A model generated the notes under the pieces. It made no database searches and was not told the DNA's origin. It was given only the letters and a program-made list of their open reading frames with translations. Both the position numbers and the translations under genes were made by a program. From Puccinia triticina (lineage: Eukaryota; Basidiomycota; Pucciniomycetes; Pucciniales; Pucciniaceae): a DNA stretch of 64,000 nucleotides. The first letter of the stretch is position 1; the number at the start of each line of letters is the position of its first letter. Shown piece after piece: positions 52,319-63,313 of the stretch. The stretch is taken from NCBI RefSeq assembly GCF_026914185.1, contig NC_070564.1, positions 7,440,001 through 7,504,000 of the forward strand. Direction: 5' to 3'.

Positions 52319-54410
52319 ACTAGAGGAAAAGGCGGCTGCGCCGCTGCAGGACCAGGTGCCCAGCTCATCTCCTTACTCTGTGACAGTAGTTCATGTGTCC
52401 ACGTTTTTGAATTATGAATTTACAGAGGATTTGAGATATTTTTCATCCAGGTTGATCTGTCTTTGGTGCCAAAAACTATGCCTTAACCATGAATACAGTC
52501 AAACACTTGAAACCCCAAACCCCTTTGTGGACAGAATTTGCTATGTGGTTAGGCAGGTTATGTGGTTTCAAGAGTTAGCTACACACCAAAATTTAATTTT
52601 GGTGGACCCAAATGAGTTTGGGGTTTGGAGAGTTACTCCCTTAATCAAGAATGTGGTTTGATAGGTTTGACTGTAACTTGCATTATCCACAATTGACAAG
52701 CATCATTTGTCTTTCCAGGGTTTCACAATTGGAATTTGAAAAACTTTAGTACCCATTTTCTTGAGGATGTAGCTCAAATTAAAGATGATTTCATCAGTTT
52801 GTATAAAATCATGTACTTAGCTCAGAAACTCCTATGACATTTGTCTCAGTGAAGAACTAAATACCTGTCACAAAAATTTTAAGCTTTTTAAATTGATAAA
52901 CTGTATAGTTCAATCAGCAATACTCAATCATGAATAAGACAAGGTCTTTATTTGAATGGGTAGTAACAATTTGGAATGAGAGATATATGAAATTATAGCT
53001 GTAAAAATTGATCAGCAAAGTTGGAGGAGTGGATAATTAGGCGGCTGGACCATGAAGGACAATTGGGATCCTGAGATAAGGAATCCAACAGAGTCATTGA
53101 GTGGTTTGCCGTCCAGGGTTTCACCAATGCCAATGTGCTGGTTGCTGGTTGTGTGCTTGAAGCGCCAGAAAGTTCTCCGGCGTTCCCATGATAGGGACCC
53201 CGTTGAGAGCGCCGCTGGCCTTATGTCATGCGCTTCTCAGCGCCGCGGATGGCGAGCATTTTTGATCCAAGCCTTCCTCGGATGTTTTGTCGCATGTACA
53301 TAGCGGTTGCAGGCCTTAACGGCGGGCATGCAAGGTCAATGGCCAGCGTCATCAGGTGGCCAACCGGCCGGCTCGCCCGCGCTGTGGGGCCGGACGCCTC
53401 ACTGTGTCGCCACTCCAGCGAGCAGGGCAGGTTGGCGGCCTGGGGGCGACCCCCTGATGTGGACCTCCCATGTCGGCAGCGCCACCGCAGCGCAAGGGAA
53501 TGACGCCTGCCCGACCATCACGACGGGTTGGCCTGCGGGACGGGCGACCCAAAGGCGCCCAGCGTGGTTTACAACAACCTGATGTGGGTCCTGACGCCAC
53601 CTGGCCTTGGGCGCCCCGCCCCCTATCACCGTGACGCCAAGCTGGCGCCTGTACAGCCCCGGCGCCTTCATGGCGCCGCGGCTTCGCCCGATTCGTCCGG
53701 GTGTGTAGGTTACATCCACATGAAGTCACTGCCGCGCGGGTCAAAGATGCATCAGCGGCGTGGCGGTGGCATCGTCGCCAAGGATGTGTACTTGGCATGC
53801 AGGGCCAAGTCAAGGAAGCCAATGCGAGTTTGCTGGGGGAACTGGAACGTGTATAAAAAGAGGTGCCCTTGAGTTTGGATAATCCCCAGGGCGTCCTCTG
53901 CCGCTGTACTTCCAGCGTGCGGTTTGTCCTCACCCCCTCCGCTGTTGCACTTGCGCAGTTTGAGGGGCTAAACTCGTTGGCCCCCCTTTGCATAATGCCT
54001 TCAATGCGGCGCGCTGGGGGTCATCCTTTCACTGTTTTTTAACCCTGCTAGACAGGGATGGACAGTGGGCCACGGTGCATCAGCTTGCTGATCTTAGGTG
54101 GCTGGTTGCAGGTTATAGTTGTATTTTTTTGTTGTTGTAAAATTATGTTTTTTTTGTTGTTTTGGCATTAGAGGGGAAACCCTTGATTTTTTTTTGTAAT
54201 TTTTGGATATTTGTAGGGGAAACCCTTGAATTTTTGTTTTGTGATTCAGAGGCTTTAATAAACTTGGATGATGTCCATTAAGTTTGGTAATCCTATTTTT
54301 ATGGCAAAATAACTGATTTACAATATATCAAAATGCAATGCCAGGGCCCATGCCTATAACTGTGTTTTTTTCACTGCAGCGGCGCAGCCGCCTTGGCCTC
54401 TAGTTATATA
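52319..54410. mobile_element. Element bounded by inverted CTAGAGG...GGCGGCTGCGCCGC ends
   Basis: The left end CTAGAGGAAAAGGCGGCTGC and the right end GGCGCAGCCGCCTTGGCCTCTAG are inverted copies of the same 30-bp terminus. No protein recognised inside. The GC-rich block 53050-53870 has long open frames on both strands of unknown nature. Confidence 0.5.
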
Positions 54411-54412
54411 TA

Positions 54413-54474
54413 GAGGCTTGGAAAAACAACCACTGCAAAAATAGAGGCTTGGAAAAACAACCACTGCAAAAAAA
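54413..54474. repeat. Tandem duplication of 30-31 bp, AGAGGCTTGGAAAAACAACC
   Basis: Two adjacent copies of a segment ending CACTGCAAAA. The second supplies the left flank (AAC) of the CACTA-like MITE. Confidence 0.8.
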
Positions 54475-54708
54475 ACTGTGTCAACTGTGAGCAGTTGACA
54501 TGTGGTAACTCTGAGGAAGCTTGTGGTGTTACACCAGCCTTACCCAAGGTTTGACTCAACCAAAGCTTCAATGCACAGTCACTGTGCACCTTGCACAGTG
54601 ACTGTGCCAACAAAGGCACTTGTGCATTCAGGTGGAGTTACAATGGTAGCTTGGCTTGAGTATCCTGCATGTCAACTGCAAGCAGTTGACCAAGTTTTTT
54701 TTGCAGTG
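54462..54708. mobile_element. 247-bp CACTA-like MITE, AAC target duplication
   Basis: The ends CACTGCAAAAAAAACTG and CAAGTTTTTTTTGCAGTG are inverted, with inner inverted TCAACTG/CAGTTGA words. AAC flanks both sides (54459-54461 and 54709-54711). The interior also contains the palindrome CACAGTCACTGTG. Confidence 0.85.
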
Positions 54709-54711
54709 AAC

Positions 54712-55869
54712 TCCTGTTTTTTGGGAAAAAAACTCCCAAAACCCATTTTGCATTGCCGGGACCATTTTTAAACTAGCTCACAACGTCAAAACGGGCCCCT
54801 TTTTGGTTTACGGTTTATTTGGGAGTCTTTTTCCTAAAACAATTTTTTTGGGGGGATTTTTGGGCATCATCGACATTTTCTGCATTTTGTTTATTTTCAA
54901 AAATATTAATATCTTTTTTGACCCATGTACTACATGCATAAGAATTTGAGAGCACATAAAATCATGCATGAATTGAAATCACTGAAATTCTTAGCAGTAT
55001 TATGTCATCAGAACATGGGATATAAGGGGTGCATGGCAGAATTAGTAGGAAAATGACTGCTAACCCTGCAGCCTTTTTATTACACAGCCAAACAGTCTAA
55101 AAATCTCCAGGAATTTTTCATGTTGCATATTTTCTGTTCCAATTTTTTTTTTTGGCAATATTTTCTCATCAGAACATGAGAAACATCAGGGGTGTGTGAT
55201 GGGCTTAGTAGGAACATTACTGCTAACCGTACAACATTTAATTTATGACACACCCAAACAGTCTAAAAATTTCAGGTAATTTTTCATTTTTCATATTCTC
55301 TTTTCTATGAAAATTTTGGAAATAGGGTGTAATCAGAACATGAGATATAAGGGGTGCACAGTGGAATTAGTAGGAAAATGACTGCAAACTTTATAGCTTA
55401 CTAGAGGACAAGGCGGCTTCGCCGCTGCAGGGGGCAGGGGGAATTAGGCCATCCACAACGGTCTCTCTCCTCTCCCCAGTTCAGATCAAATGTATATGCA
55501 CTGGCCAGCTCCCCACATTGAAGACAAAATGTGCCTGGGTGAAAGGTATGGGGAAGGAAAAGTTCTGATTCTGACAACACCCCTCACTGAACACAGAAGA
55601 TGAGGGAAGAAATTTCAAGATAAGACAGGACTGGTTGTGGACAAAGAAATACCTGGGAAAGACTATTTATAGAACCCAAGATCAATTTTATTTCCAGCCA
55701 ATTAGAAGAATCAGTAGTCTCTTCTGCTTTACAATTGAGGAGAATATGAAAATCAGGAACTCAAGAGGAACAATGGTGGAAGGAATAATGCTGAAAAGAG
55801 AGAGAAAAGGAAAACTTTCCCAGCTCAGTAGAAGAATGAGCTAGGAAGGAGGCATAAGACCTAGGACTA
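54712..55869. other. AT-rich interval with a tripled segment of about 170 bp
   Basis: The words ATCAGAACATG(G/A)GAtATAAGGGGTGC and AGTAGGAAAATGACTGC recur three times, near 55008, 55167 and 55331, as decayed direct repeats. A CTAGAGGACAAGGCGGC end lies at 55396. No gene. Confidence 0.6.
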
Positions 55870-56222
55870 AGACCATCAGCACCAGGCGCTAAGTTTGCCC
55901 GGATTAGGTCACTTAGTTCAACCCCGCACCCGCATGGGGTTGGATCAAACGGGGATCAACTTGACCCGGAGCTCCGTTTGGGGTCTAAATGTAGACCCCA
56001 CTAATCCTGGGACTAATATCAAATTGAATATTCATCATGCTTTTCAGCATGAACTTTATGTGTTTAGGTGCCAAACACATAACATATAGGCACCTAAACA
56101 CATAACCTCCAACAGCTTGGCTAATCCCCACCTATGTGGATGGCCAATTGGAATAGCCTATTCTGATTGTAATCCAAGCTAGATTAGCCCAGGCTAATCT
56201 AGCAACGGATGCGGATGATCTA
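55870..56222. mobile_element. MITE-like element with imperfect AGACCATCAGCACC ends
   Basis: The left AGACCATCAGCACCAGGCGC and, inverted, the right AGATCATCCGCATCCGTTGC match at about 14 of 20 positions. The interior contains inverted TAGGTGCC/GGCACCTA words. No coding capacity. Confidence 0.5.
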
Positions 56223-57690
56223 AGCACTACAGTAAAGTTGATTACATAATCCTCCATGATTGGTTTGTGAAACCCCCAACACGCGCGGGGCCTCCCAGAA
56301 AACTGTGGCAAACCCTCACTGTAATTGCCAAACTAAGTATCCTCCCAATTGTGAGTTCTCACTGAATCTGCTCTGGCACTATGTGCACAGGCCGCAACCA
56401 AATCATCTCCGCCAAAACCTCCGCATGCTACGCCTGTGAAGCCAACACTCAAGATGGTGGCCAGGATGGTGAAGGAGGCGACTTATGAGGCCCTGGCCAG
56501 GCCCAGGAGGTTGAAGCAGCGCCAAAGATAGAGGTGCGGATTTCCTTGTCATCAACAACAGGTTGTAAGCAAAAGAATAGCAAGGTGGTCAGCAATCATC
56601 TGCTCATAGATTAGTGGACAAGGTGAGGCGGACGTGGAAGACAAGCAGCTGATTGTCCCAAAGCCCCTCTTTGTCTTTCAAGCCACATTGGGGAGTAAAA
56701 TGAGCAAGCTGTAGTCCATCATGCTGAGGTCCTGGAGGAGGGTGGTGTTGCGCTTGAGCTGCTCCTTGAAACAGGCCGTTCTTCGTTGGGCCGAGCTTGA
56801 TCCTGCCGCCCCAGCGGAGAAATTTCAGGATCTTTAGCACTGAAATCCCCTTTTCTTTGTCTTCCAGATACCCCCGACGCCGGCAGAGCAATGAACAAAG
56901 ACGGGACCTTTACTGGTGCCAACGGCCTTGGGCTGGGAGGGCAGTAGGTGGCTGGTGGAAAATGTGTCAAAAGTCAGGCGTTAAGACGCTGGATCTAGTG
57001 GGTAGCCCGCTGCGACTCGGCGATCAGCTGCAGCACGTCTGCGGTCGTGGGGTGCTTGCCGAAGTCGGGGCCATCCTCGATATTATTAGCTAATGTGGCT
57101 GATCTGGCGGGCAGGAAATCGGGTTGGGTAGTCCTCCTGAGCTGGATGGTCTTGGGGGGCACCCTGTCCTTCTTGGGCTGGTCGGGTGACTTGTGATTGG
57201 AAGGAGGAGGCGAGTTGTTGAGGGCGGAGTCCGGAGGAGATGGCCGACAGAGACGACCAAGTCGCCGTACTGTTGGTTGCATAGATTGTCCGTAATCTTC
57301 TCGGGCCCAGCCTGGTGCCGTCTTAGGATCATGATGATCAGAACCACATCCTCTGTGCCTACCTCCAAACAGAAATCGTCAAGTTCAACATCAACGGGCA
57401 CTGCCTGGCAACGTAGCGCCGCCTGTCCACCTGCTGGCTCGACGGGCCCAACAAGGGCTTCATCCGATCAAAACCTGAACTGATCTTCATTGCATTCATG
57501 TAATCTTTGATCTGTTCACGTTAGTTGTCAACCCTCTGATAGTTCTGACAGCACAGAGGTTTGCCATGGACCACCCCTTACGTGGCCAGAACAACTTCCG
57601 CCGCCGTAATGAGGCGCGGCAATGGACTCGGCAAAGCACTGACCTAGTGGTGCTGCCAAGTCGCGGTGTTGAGTAGCACAATGTGCAGTG
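56223..57690. other. Interval with unrecognised minus-strand open frames
   Basis: Open frames of 95-103 codons on the minus strand at 56995-57282 and 57090-57401 overlap in different frames. One contains DDFCLEVGTEDVVLIIMIL. No family was recognised. They may be a frameshifted retroelement gag or a decayed host gene. Confidence 0.3.
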
Positions 57691-57699
57691 TAGATTACT

Positions 57700-58300
57700 A
57701 TGCCCGCTTAACAGCGGGCTGGAAGTTAGGAGAAGAAAGGATTCCGCGCGCGGAGATCCTTTCTCCCTTTATATAGTAGGGGAGGCTCTTGTCAAGAGAA
57801 CTTCCCCCAGAGTTTTTGGTACCAAGCCCGCTTACATTGTTGAGATATCAATGATTGGGGCCTTTACCTCTTGAACTCCAACCTTTTCGCTTCTTTATCT
57901 TCCTCTGTCCAGAACCTCAACCTTCCTACCTTCTCCGCCAACCTCAACGCTCCCCTCTCCTCGGCCCTCGACCTTACTTCCCGGACACTAGTAAGTCTCC
58001 AACTCGGTAAGCTCGAGAGGCTCACCTCGTTTCCCCTTTTTCCTTTTTCCGGCGCACGGATCTTCTAGATCCCAGCGAGACCTTTGCTCCGCTAGGCCCC
58101 TCTTACTCAAGAGGCGTGGCTCCTCCTCCCGCGTTGACGGTTGAGTAGAGATAGACGTTTGTCTACAGTTTGTTATTCCGCGCCCCGCCAGCGCTAGTCT
58201 AGACAATACTTAGTATCCGTTCATTCAGGGTGTGGCCACTTCAGAGACCCACCCTGACATTAGTCCTTACCTTAGACGGGTCCTGATATGCTCATAGGGC
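57700..58300 (+). repeat. Possible solo LTR or LTR fragment
   Basis: TATA-like TTTATATAGTAGGGG at 57769, a pyrimidine-rich transcribed-looking region and imperfect hairpins (CCCGCTTAACAGCGGG near 57703) resemble retroelement LTRs. No partner copy is in the window to prove the ends. Confidence 0.3.
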
Positions 58301-58498
58301 CCTACATTTTCAGTCTATTGATTCAGAGAGATATTGAAGCATTCAAAGTCAGCTACATGATGACAAAAGTGTGAACTGAAGATAAACCTGTTCTTGTAGC
58401 TTGCTTTTGAATGGATGATGATATGGATCCGATTGAGCCATGGTTCTGTTGTTGGCCAATAGCACTGTTCACGTAAGCTAAACATCAGCAAGATTTAT

Positions 58499-58675
58499 GG
58501 TTTTCAAAGTTGGAATTCATGCATGCATAAATGCGTAAATCATAAATTCATGAAAATTCTTTGGCTGGGAAAGCCAAAGATTACTTAAGCAGATTGGTGA
58601 GATCCCCTGCAAACAAAGTTTTATGAATTTATGATTTATGCATTTATACATGCATGAAATTCAACTTTGAAGACC
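58499..58675. mobile_element. MITE related to family A (GGTTTTCAAAGTTGGAATTC ends)
   Basis: Inverted ends GGTTTTCAAAGTTGGAATT and AATTCAACTTTGAAGACC, with further inverted CATGCATAAATGC-type sequence inside. The TTCAAAGTTG core is shared with family A at 5521 and 19568. A small hairpin TCTTTGGCTGGGAAAGCC lies in the middle. Confidence 0.75.
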
Positions 58676-59164
58676 ATAATTGAAATAAAGTTTATCCCAT
58701 TGTGCCAGTCAATTTGGCTGGGAAAGTATGCTGATGTATATCTCTCACATGGTCATAGATTTCTTACGTGAAAAGTGCTAATGTGGTGGTGGCAGAGATG
58801 AAGGAGCAGTAGTAGGGAAGCAATGTTGCGGGGTTCCAGATGGTCTTGGAGAATCTGCTGGATGTAACCCAATCATCCGCCGGATATCACAAACCATCCT
58901 TAGATGGGAAAAATATTTGTCCAGGTGCGCTGGCCAGCGCACTCCTGCAGCAACCACCAGGCCCCACGGCGCGTACGCTGAAAAGCGGGGAGGCATAGGC
59001 AGTGCAATTGGGCACCAGGGGTGATCGGGCCCGGGTGCCGCAGTGGTTGATGAGACCGGGTGTTGATCACCCAACCTGCAGCATCAGAGGTCTCGGTGAA
59101 GGCAGCCCTTCCCCACTATGGTAGGGGGCATGTGTGCTTGACAGGAGCACCCGCGGTTCATATC

Positions 59165-59800
59165 AAGTGCACACTGGGTTGACATCCATCGGACACTCCA
59201 GCCAGAGTGTCCGATGGATGTTGACTCTCAGGATGTCCAGCGGACACTCCAGCCAGAGTGTCCGATGGATGTTGACTCTCAGGATGTCCAGCGGACACTC
59301 CAGCCAGAGTGTCCGATGGATGTTGACCCTCAGGATGTCCAGATGATGTCTTTGAGGGCTGAACATCACTTGGATGCATCCAAAAGCGTCCAAGTGATGC
59401 TCAGTGCACCTGGCATCTGCTGGATGCTCCCTGGACATCATGCGGACGCTTTTCAGCCCAAATCATCTGCGGGATGTCAGCCTTTTCCAAAAAGGCGCCC
59501 CGTGGTGTACACCACGGGGCGGGTTTCTGGGAAACCGCCCCATCCAATGGACGGTTTTGCCCTGGAAGCGTCCAGAGGATGCTCCCAGAGCATCCGATGG
59601 ACGCTACGGGGCAAGAGCATCACTTGGACGGTTTCAAAAAGCGTCCAAGTGCCACTTTGCTGGCCAAAGCGTCATTTGGACGCCCAAAAAATAGCATCCA
59701 TCGGACACTCTCCTCCAGGAGTGTCCGATGGACGCTTTTCACACAAATGTGCGCTCCGACAATCGGAAACTCCAGCAGGAGTGTCCGATGGACACCAAAC
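59165..59800. repeat. Hairpin minisatellite, GTCCGATGGATGTTGACTCT units
   Basis: Three almost perfect direct units of 56-57 bp (59170-59345) contain the inverted pair GGACACTC...GAGTGTCC. They are followed to 59800 by decayed inverted words (CACTTGGACG, CGTCCAAGTG, TCCGATGGACGC) and a perfect palindrome near 59505-59520 (CCCCGTGGTGTACACCACGG). Confidence 0.88.
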
Positions 59801-59839
59801 AAGTGAAAGTTTTAGGCTAAATTGAAAATAGATTTCAGT

Positions 59840-60312
59840 CTTTTTGAAAGTGACAACAAAAACAATAGTAAGAAGAAGAAAGATTACCTAAATTCAAACA
59901 GGAACAATCTGAGAATGAGAACACAGAACAAGAGCAAGCTTCCACCATACACTAGGACAATAAGGCTAAGGAACAAAAGAGTTAGATTCTGAAGTGGTCA
60001 ACAAGGGAAGAAAGAGACATAAGGAAAAGAATAAGGACCTATTGAAGAGCCGCCTAGGCCGATGACCTCGACGAGCTACCGTGCGGTGTTTGAACTTTAA
60101 GATGATGATTGACCGTCGCAGTTGAAGAGATGTTGAGATGAGGAAAAAGGAACTCAAGAGTGGTAAACAGCTTTCGAGTAGGGACGGTCAACAGCTCTTG
60201 ATTTAGAGTGTCTGCAGCCGTGACGTCATCAAGTACGCGGAAATTGAAGTCTAGAGACGAATTCCGCAGCAACCGCATCGTACCGTAGAGAAAAGGACTT
60301 CGGATTCCAACA
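59840..60312 (-). repeat. 3' LTR of the Ty1/copia element (end approximate)
   Basis: On the minus strand TGTTGGAATCCG begins at 60312, immediately after a purine tract (GGTGCATGGGGGTG), as expected for a copia 3' LTR. The far end, near 59840, is not proven because the 5' LTR is not in the window. Confidence 0.6.
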
Positions 60313-60332
60313 CACCCCCATGCACCAAGCCG

Positions 60333-63313
60333 TCAGGGGAGGGGCATACCTGCTCGAATAACCCTCAGAATTTTGAAGATAGAAGACCGCCCAATAGACT
60401 TGGTGAGAAAGTCTGCAAGCATCAAGTGAGTGCGTTTGAATTGGAAGGAGATGGTGCTGGCTATAATTTCCGCGCGGACAAAATGATACCGCAAATTCAT
60501 GTGCTTTGTCTTAAATGCAGAGTGATGTGATTCATTATTTGCGAGGGCAATAGCTCCTTGATTATCTTCGTAGATCTTCAAGGGCAACGGAATGTGAATT
60601 TTCAGAGCTGAGTCGATGACCATTTTTAGCCAGAGAAGCTCTTTGGTCACCTCAGTAATAGCAATATACTCAGATTCTGTTGACAAAAGCAACGTGGTAG
60701 CTTGCTTCTTTGAACGCCATGAAATCAAGTTATTGTTCCATAGGACCAAGTAGCCAGTGGTAGACTTTGCTGTAATAGGACAGCTCGCCCAGCTCGCGTC
60801 TACATAAGACACAAGATCCATTCGATCCGCCGGAGATTTCTTAATAGTGATTCCAAAATCTCTAGAGCCTTTTAAGTAGCGGAGACAGTGAACAGCAGCG
60901 TTCCAGTGAAGTATCCCTGGATTTTTGAGGAATTGCGATAGACAGCCGACGGTGTACGTGATGTCTGGTCTAGTAGTTACACTAAGATAGTTCAAGGCTC
61001 CAACCAGGCCACGATATCGAACTCCTAGTCTTTCAAGTTCTTCCATTTCAGCGTTAGAAGCTTTGACCAGAGCAACACCAGGTTTCATCGGAGTGGCCAA
61101 GGGGATAAGATCTTGGCATTTGTACTTGATCAGTGTTTCGTCGATGTAGTGTGTTTGAGTAAGCTGAACCGAGTCCGAGCATTGATCCACCTTCATTCCA
61201 AGCAAGTGCTTGGCGCTTCCAAGATCTTTAATTTTGAAGCGTTGACTAATCAGTTGTTTGAATACTTCGGGTTCTGGACTAAAAATAGCAATATCATCGA
61301 CATGAACGTAGAGCCAGGTATTTGAGGACCAAAACACACAGGGTTCAGCATAACTTCTGTTGAATCCGACAGAAAGGAGCCACAAAGAAAGTGTGAGGTG
61401 CCATTCTTTGGGAGCTTGCTTGAGGCCGTATAGTGCCTTTTTCAAAAGCAAGACTTTATTAGGAGGCACATCGATTCCGGGTGGAGGATTAAGAGTAATT
61501 CTTTCTCTTATCGGTGCGTTAAGAAAGGCGCTTTTCACATCTGTTTGATGGAACTGAAACCCGCGTTGCAAGGAAAAAGAGACAAGCATCCGAAGAGATA
61601 CTAGTTTGCCTGTGGGAGCAAAAGTCGAGTAATAATCCTTTCCAAAGACCTCACGAAAGCCTTGGACACAAAGTCGGGCTTTGTATTCTTGAGATTGATT
61701 GGATGACTCTGGCTTGATCTTAAAAACCCAGGTACAATCGAGTGGTTTGTCGGTTGATTCTTTGTTGATGATGTCCCAAACCTCGTAACTTTCCATATTT
61801 GACGTTTCTTTGCGGAGTGCAACGTTCCATTCACCCTTCTCTGCGCTGTTCATAACCTGATTGTACGAGAGAGTATCATCCTCGGAACCAGCGGAAGCGC
61901 TAAAAGACTCAGGTACCCCCCTACAAGGATGAGACAAGATGTTTTCAGAAGAAATATCCCCGATGATTTCATTCGGCGCTTGTTCTTCTTCAACCAGGGA
62001 TTCTTGGTTTGGAAATGATTGAAAACCAATCTCATCTGCCCCATCTTCCTCGGGATTAACTTCAAAGGGATTAAAATAGAAACTAGATTCGTCTATGCTT
62101 TCATTCGCAAGAGAAGGAAACAAACACTCGTCAAACGTAACATTGCGATTGGTACATAACGTTTTTGAATCGATTTTAATGAAGCGATAGGGGGAGAAAT
62201 CATTGGCATATAAGCCCAAGAAAATAGCTTTTTCTGAGTGAGGCGCCAATTTATTAACTCTTACAGCTCCAGGAATGAGTAAATAAGCTAAACAACCGAA
62301 TGGTCAAAGCTTTGAGTTATCAAACTCTTTCCCGAAAAAGGTATTGTACGGAATTGAGAAGTTCCGAGTGCTTGAAGGCAGAAGATTACATAGGTCCGTT
62401 GCAGTTACAACTGCTTCAGCCCAGTAACGCGGCGAGAGACGTGCTTGAGCAAAAAGATATCGAGCCTTGTCTAGGATGGCTTGATTAGACCGTTCCGACA
62501 TGCCACTGTTCTCAGGAGTATGAGCTGGCGCGAACTGCTGGGCGATCCCCTTCTTCCTACAAAAGTCTTCAAAGAAGAGGCTTTTGAATTCTCCTCCATT
62601 GTCGGAGACAATACGCTTGACCTTTTGTTCAGTCTGGTTTTCTGCCCACAACACAAATTCTTCAAGTTTTTCAAGAGTTTGTGACTTATGTTTGAGAAGC
62701 TTAATCGCTTTGAAACCAGAGTGTGGGTTGACGATTGTCAAGAAGTATTGTGCTCCTCCGACTGATCGAGTCTGGAAGGGACCAACCAGATCCAAGTGGA
62801 TTACCTCCAGCACTTTCGTGGTTGAAGAGAAATTTCCAAGGAAAGGCTTCTTGACTTGTTTGCACATCTTGCAAGTCTTGCAGTCTTTCATCTCACAGTG
62901 TGGCACGACTCGCTTAAGATAGGGAAAACTTGGATGACCGTATTGAGCGTGCCAATCAATGGACTTATGCGCTGAGTGATACAAGGAAGCAGGAGAGTTA
63001 ATTGCAAAGGAGTTAGATAATTCTAAGATGTTATTGGTAATATTACCAGACAAGCTAAACTTGCTATCGAAAACAACACTGAAATTATGAGAGTTTTTCA
63101 AAAGCAACGTGATCTTGTCGAAAAGACAATTCATAGAAAGAAGGGGTCTGTGAAGGTTAGGCGCGAACAAGACGTTCTTGACCTTAACAGATCGACCCTT
63201 GTTGTCGATAATGTGGACTTCGCCCAATGCGGTAGTGATAACTTGGTGATTACGATTTCCGGTGTGAATTTTGATGTTGCAGGGGAGCGAGTGAGGAACG
63301 ATCAGTTCCCCCC
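60333..63313 (-). pseudogene. Ty1/copia polyprotein: protease remnant, integrase, reverse transcriptase, RNase H
   Basis: The polyprotein would copy element RNA into DNA and integrate it. From the right, a protease-side remnant (IKIHTGNRNHQVITTALGEV) leads to the integrase zinc region (WHAQYGHPSFPYLKRV, CKTCKMCKQ). The integrase core follows with VIHLDLVGPFQTRSVGG, KRIVSDNGGEFKSLFF and APAHTPENSGMSERSNQ. One TGA near 62304 interrupts the frame, then reverse transcriptase follows with CTWVFKIKPESSNQSQEYKA, FHQTDVKSAFLNAPI, LYGLKQAPKEW and WLYVHVDDIAIFSPE (catalytic DD). RNase H follows with DLVSYVDASWASCP, STESEYIAITEVTKELLWL and EDNQGAIALANNE. It ends at 60333. Only the single stop and the 5' truncation were seen, so the copy is fairly young. 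Confidence 0.93.

Larger units (their letters stand above)
40776..54269. mobile_element. Candidate large element with inverted ends of about 400 bp, holding an RPL4 fragment and nested elements
   Basis: The block 40776-41215 (ATCCAAGTTTATTAAAG, then GGGTTTCCCCTACAAATCTC, CAAGCTGATGCACCGTGGCC, CGCACGCTGGAAGTACAGCG) occurs in reverse complement at 53880-54269. Promoter-like blocks at 41830-41900 and 49745-49830 are also mutually inverted. The two ends are either the termini of one 13.5-kb element or two inverted copies. No transposase was recognised and target duplication is unclear. Confidence 0.5.

Noticed and set aside
53352..53993. 213-codon minus-strand open frame in the GC-rich block
   Set aside because: Comparable frames exist on the other strand, composition is explained by high GC, and the frame runs into the inverted terminal block at 53880.
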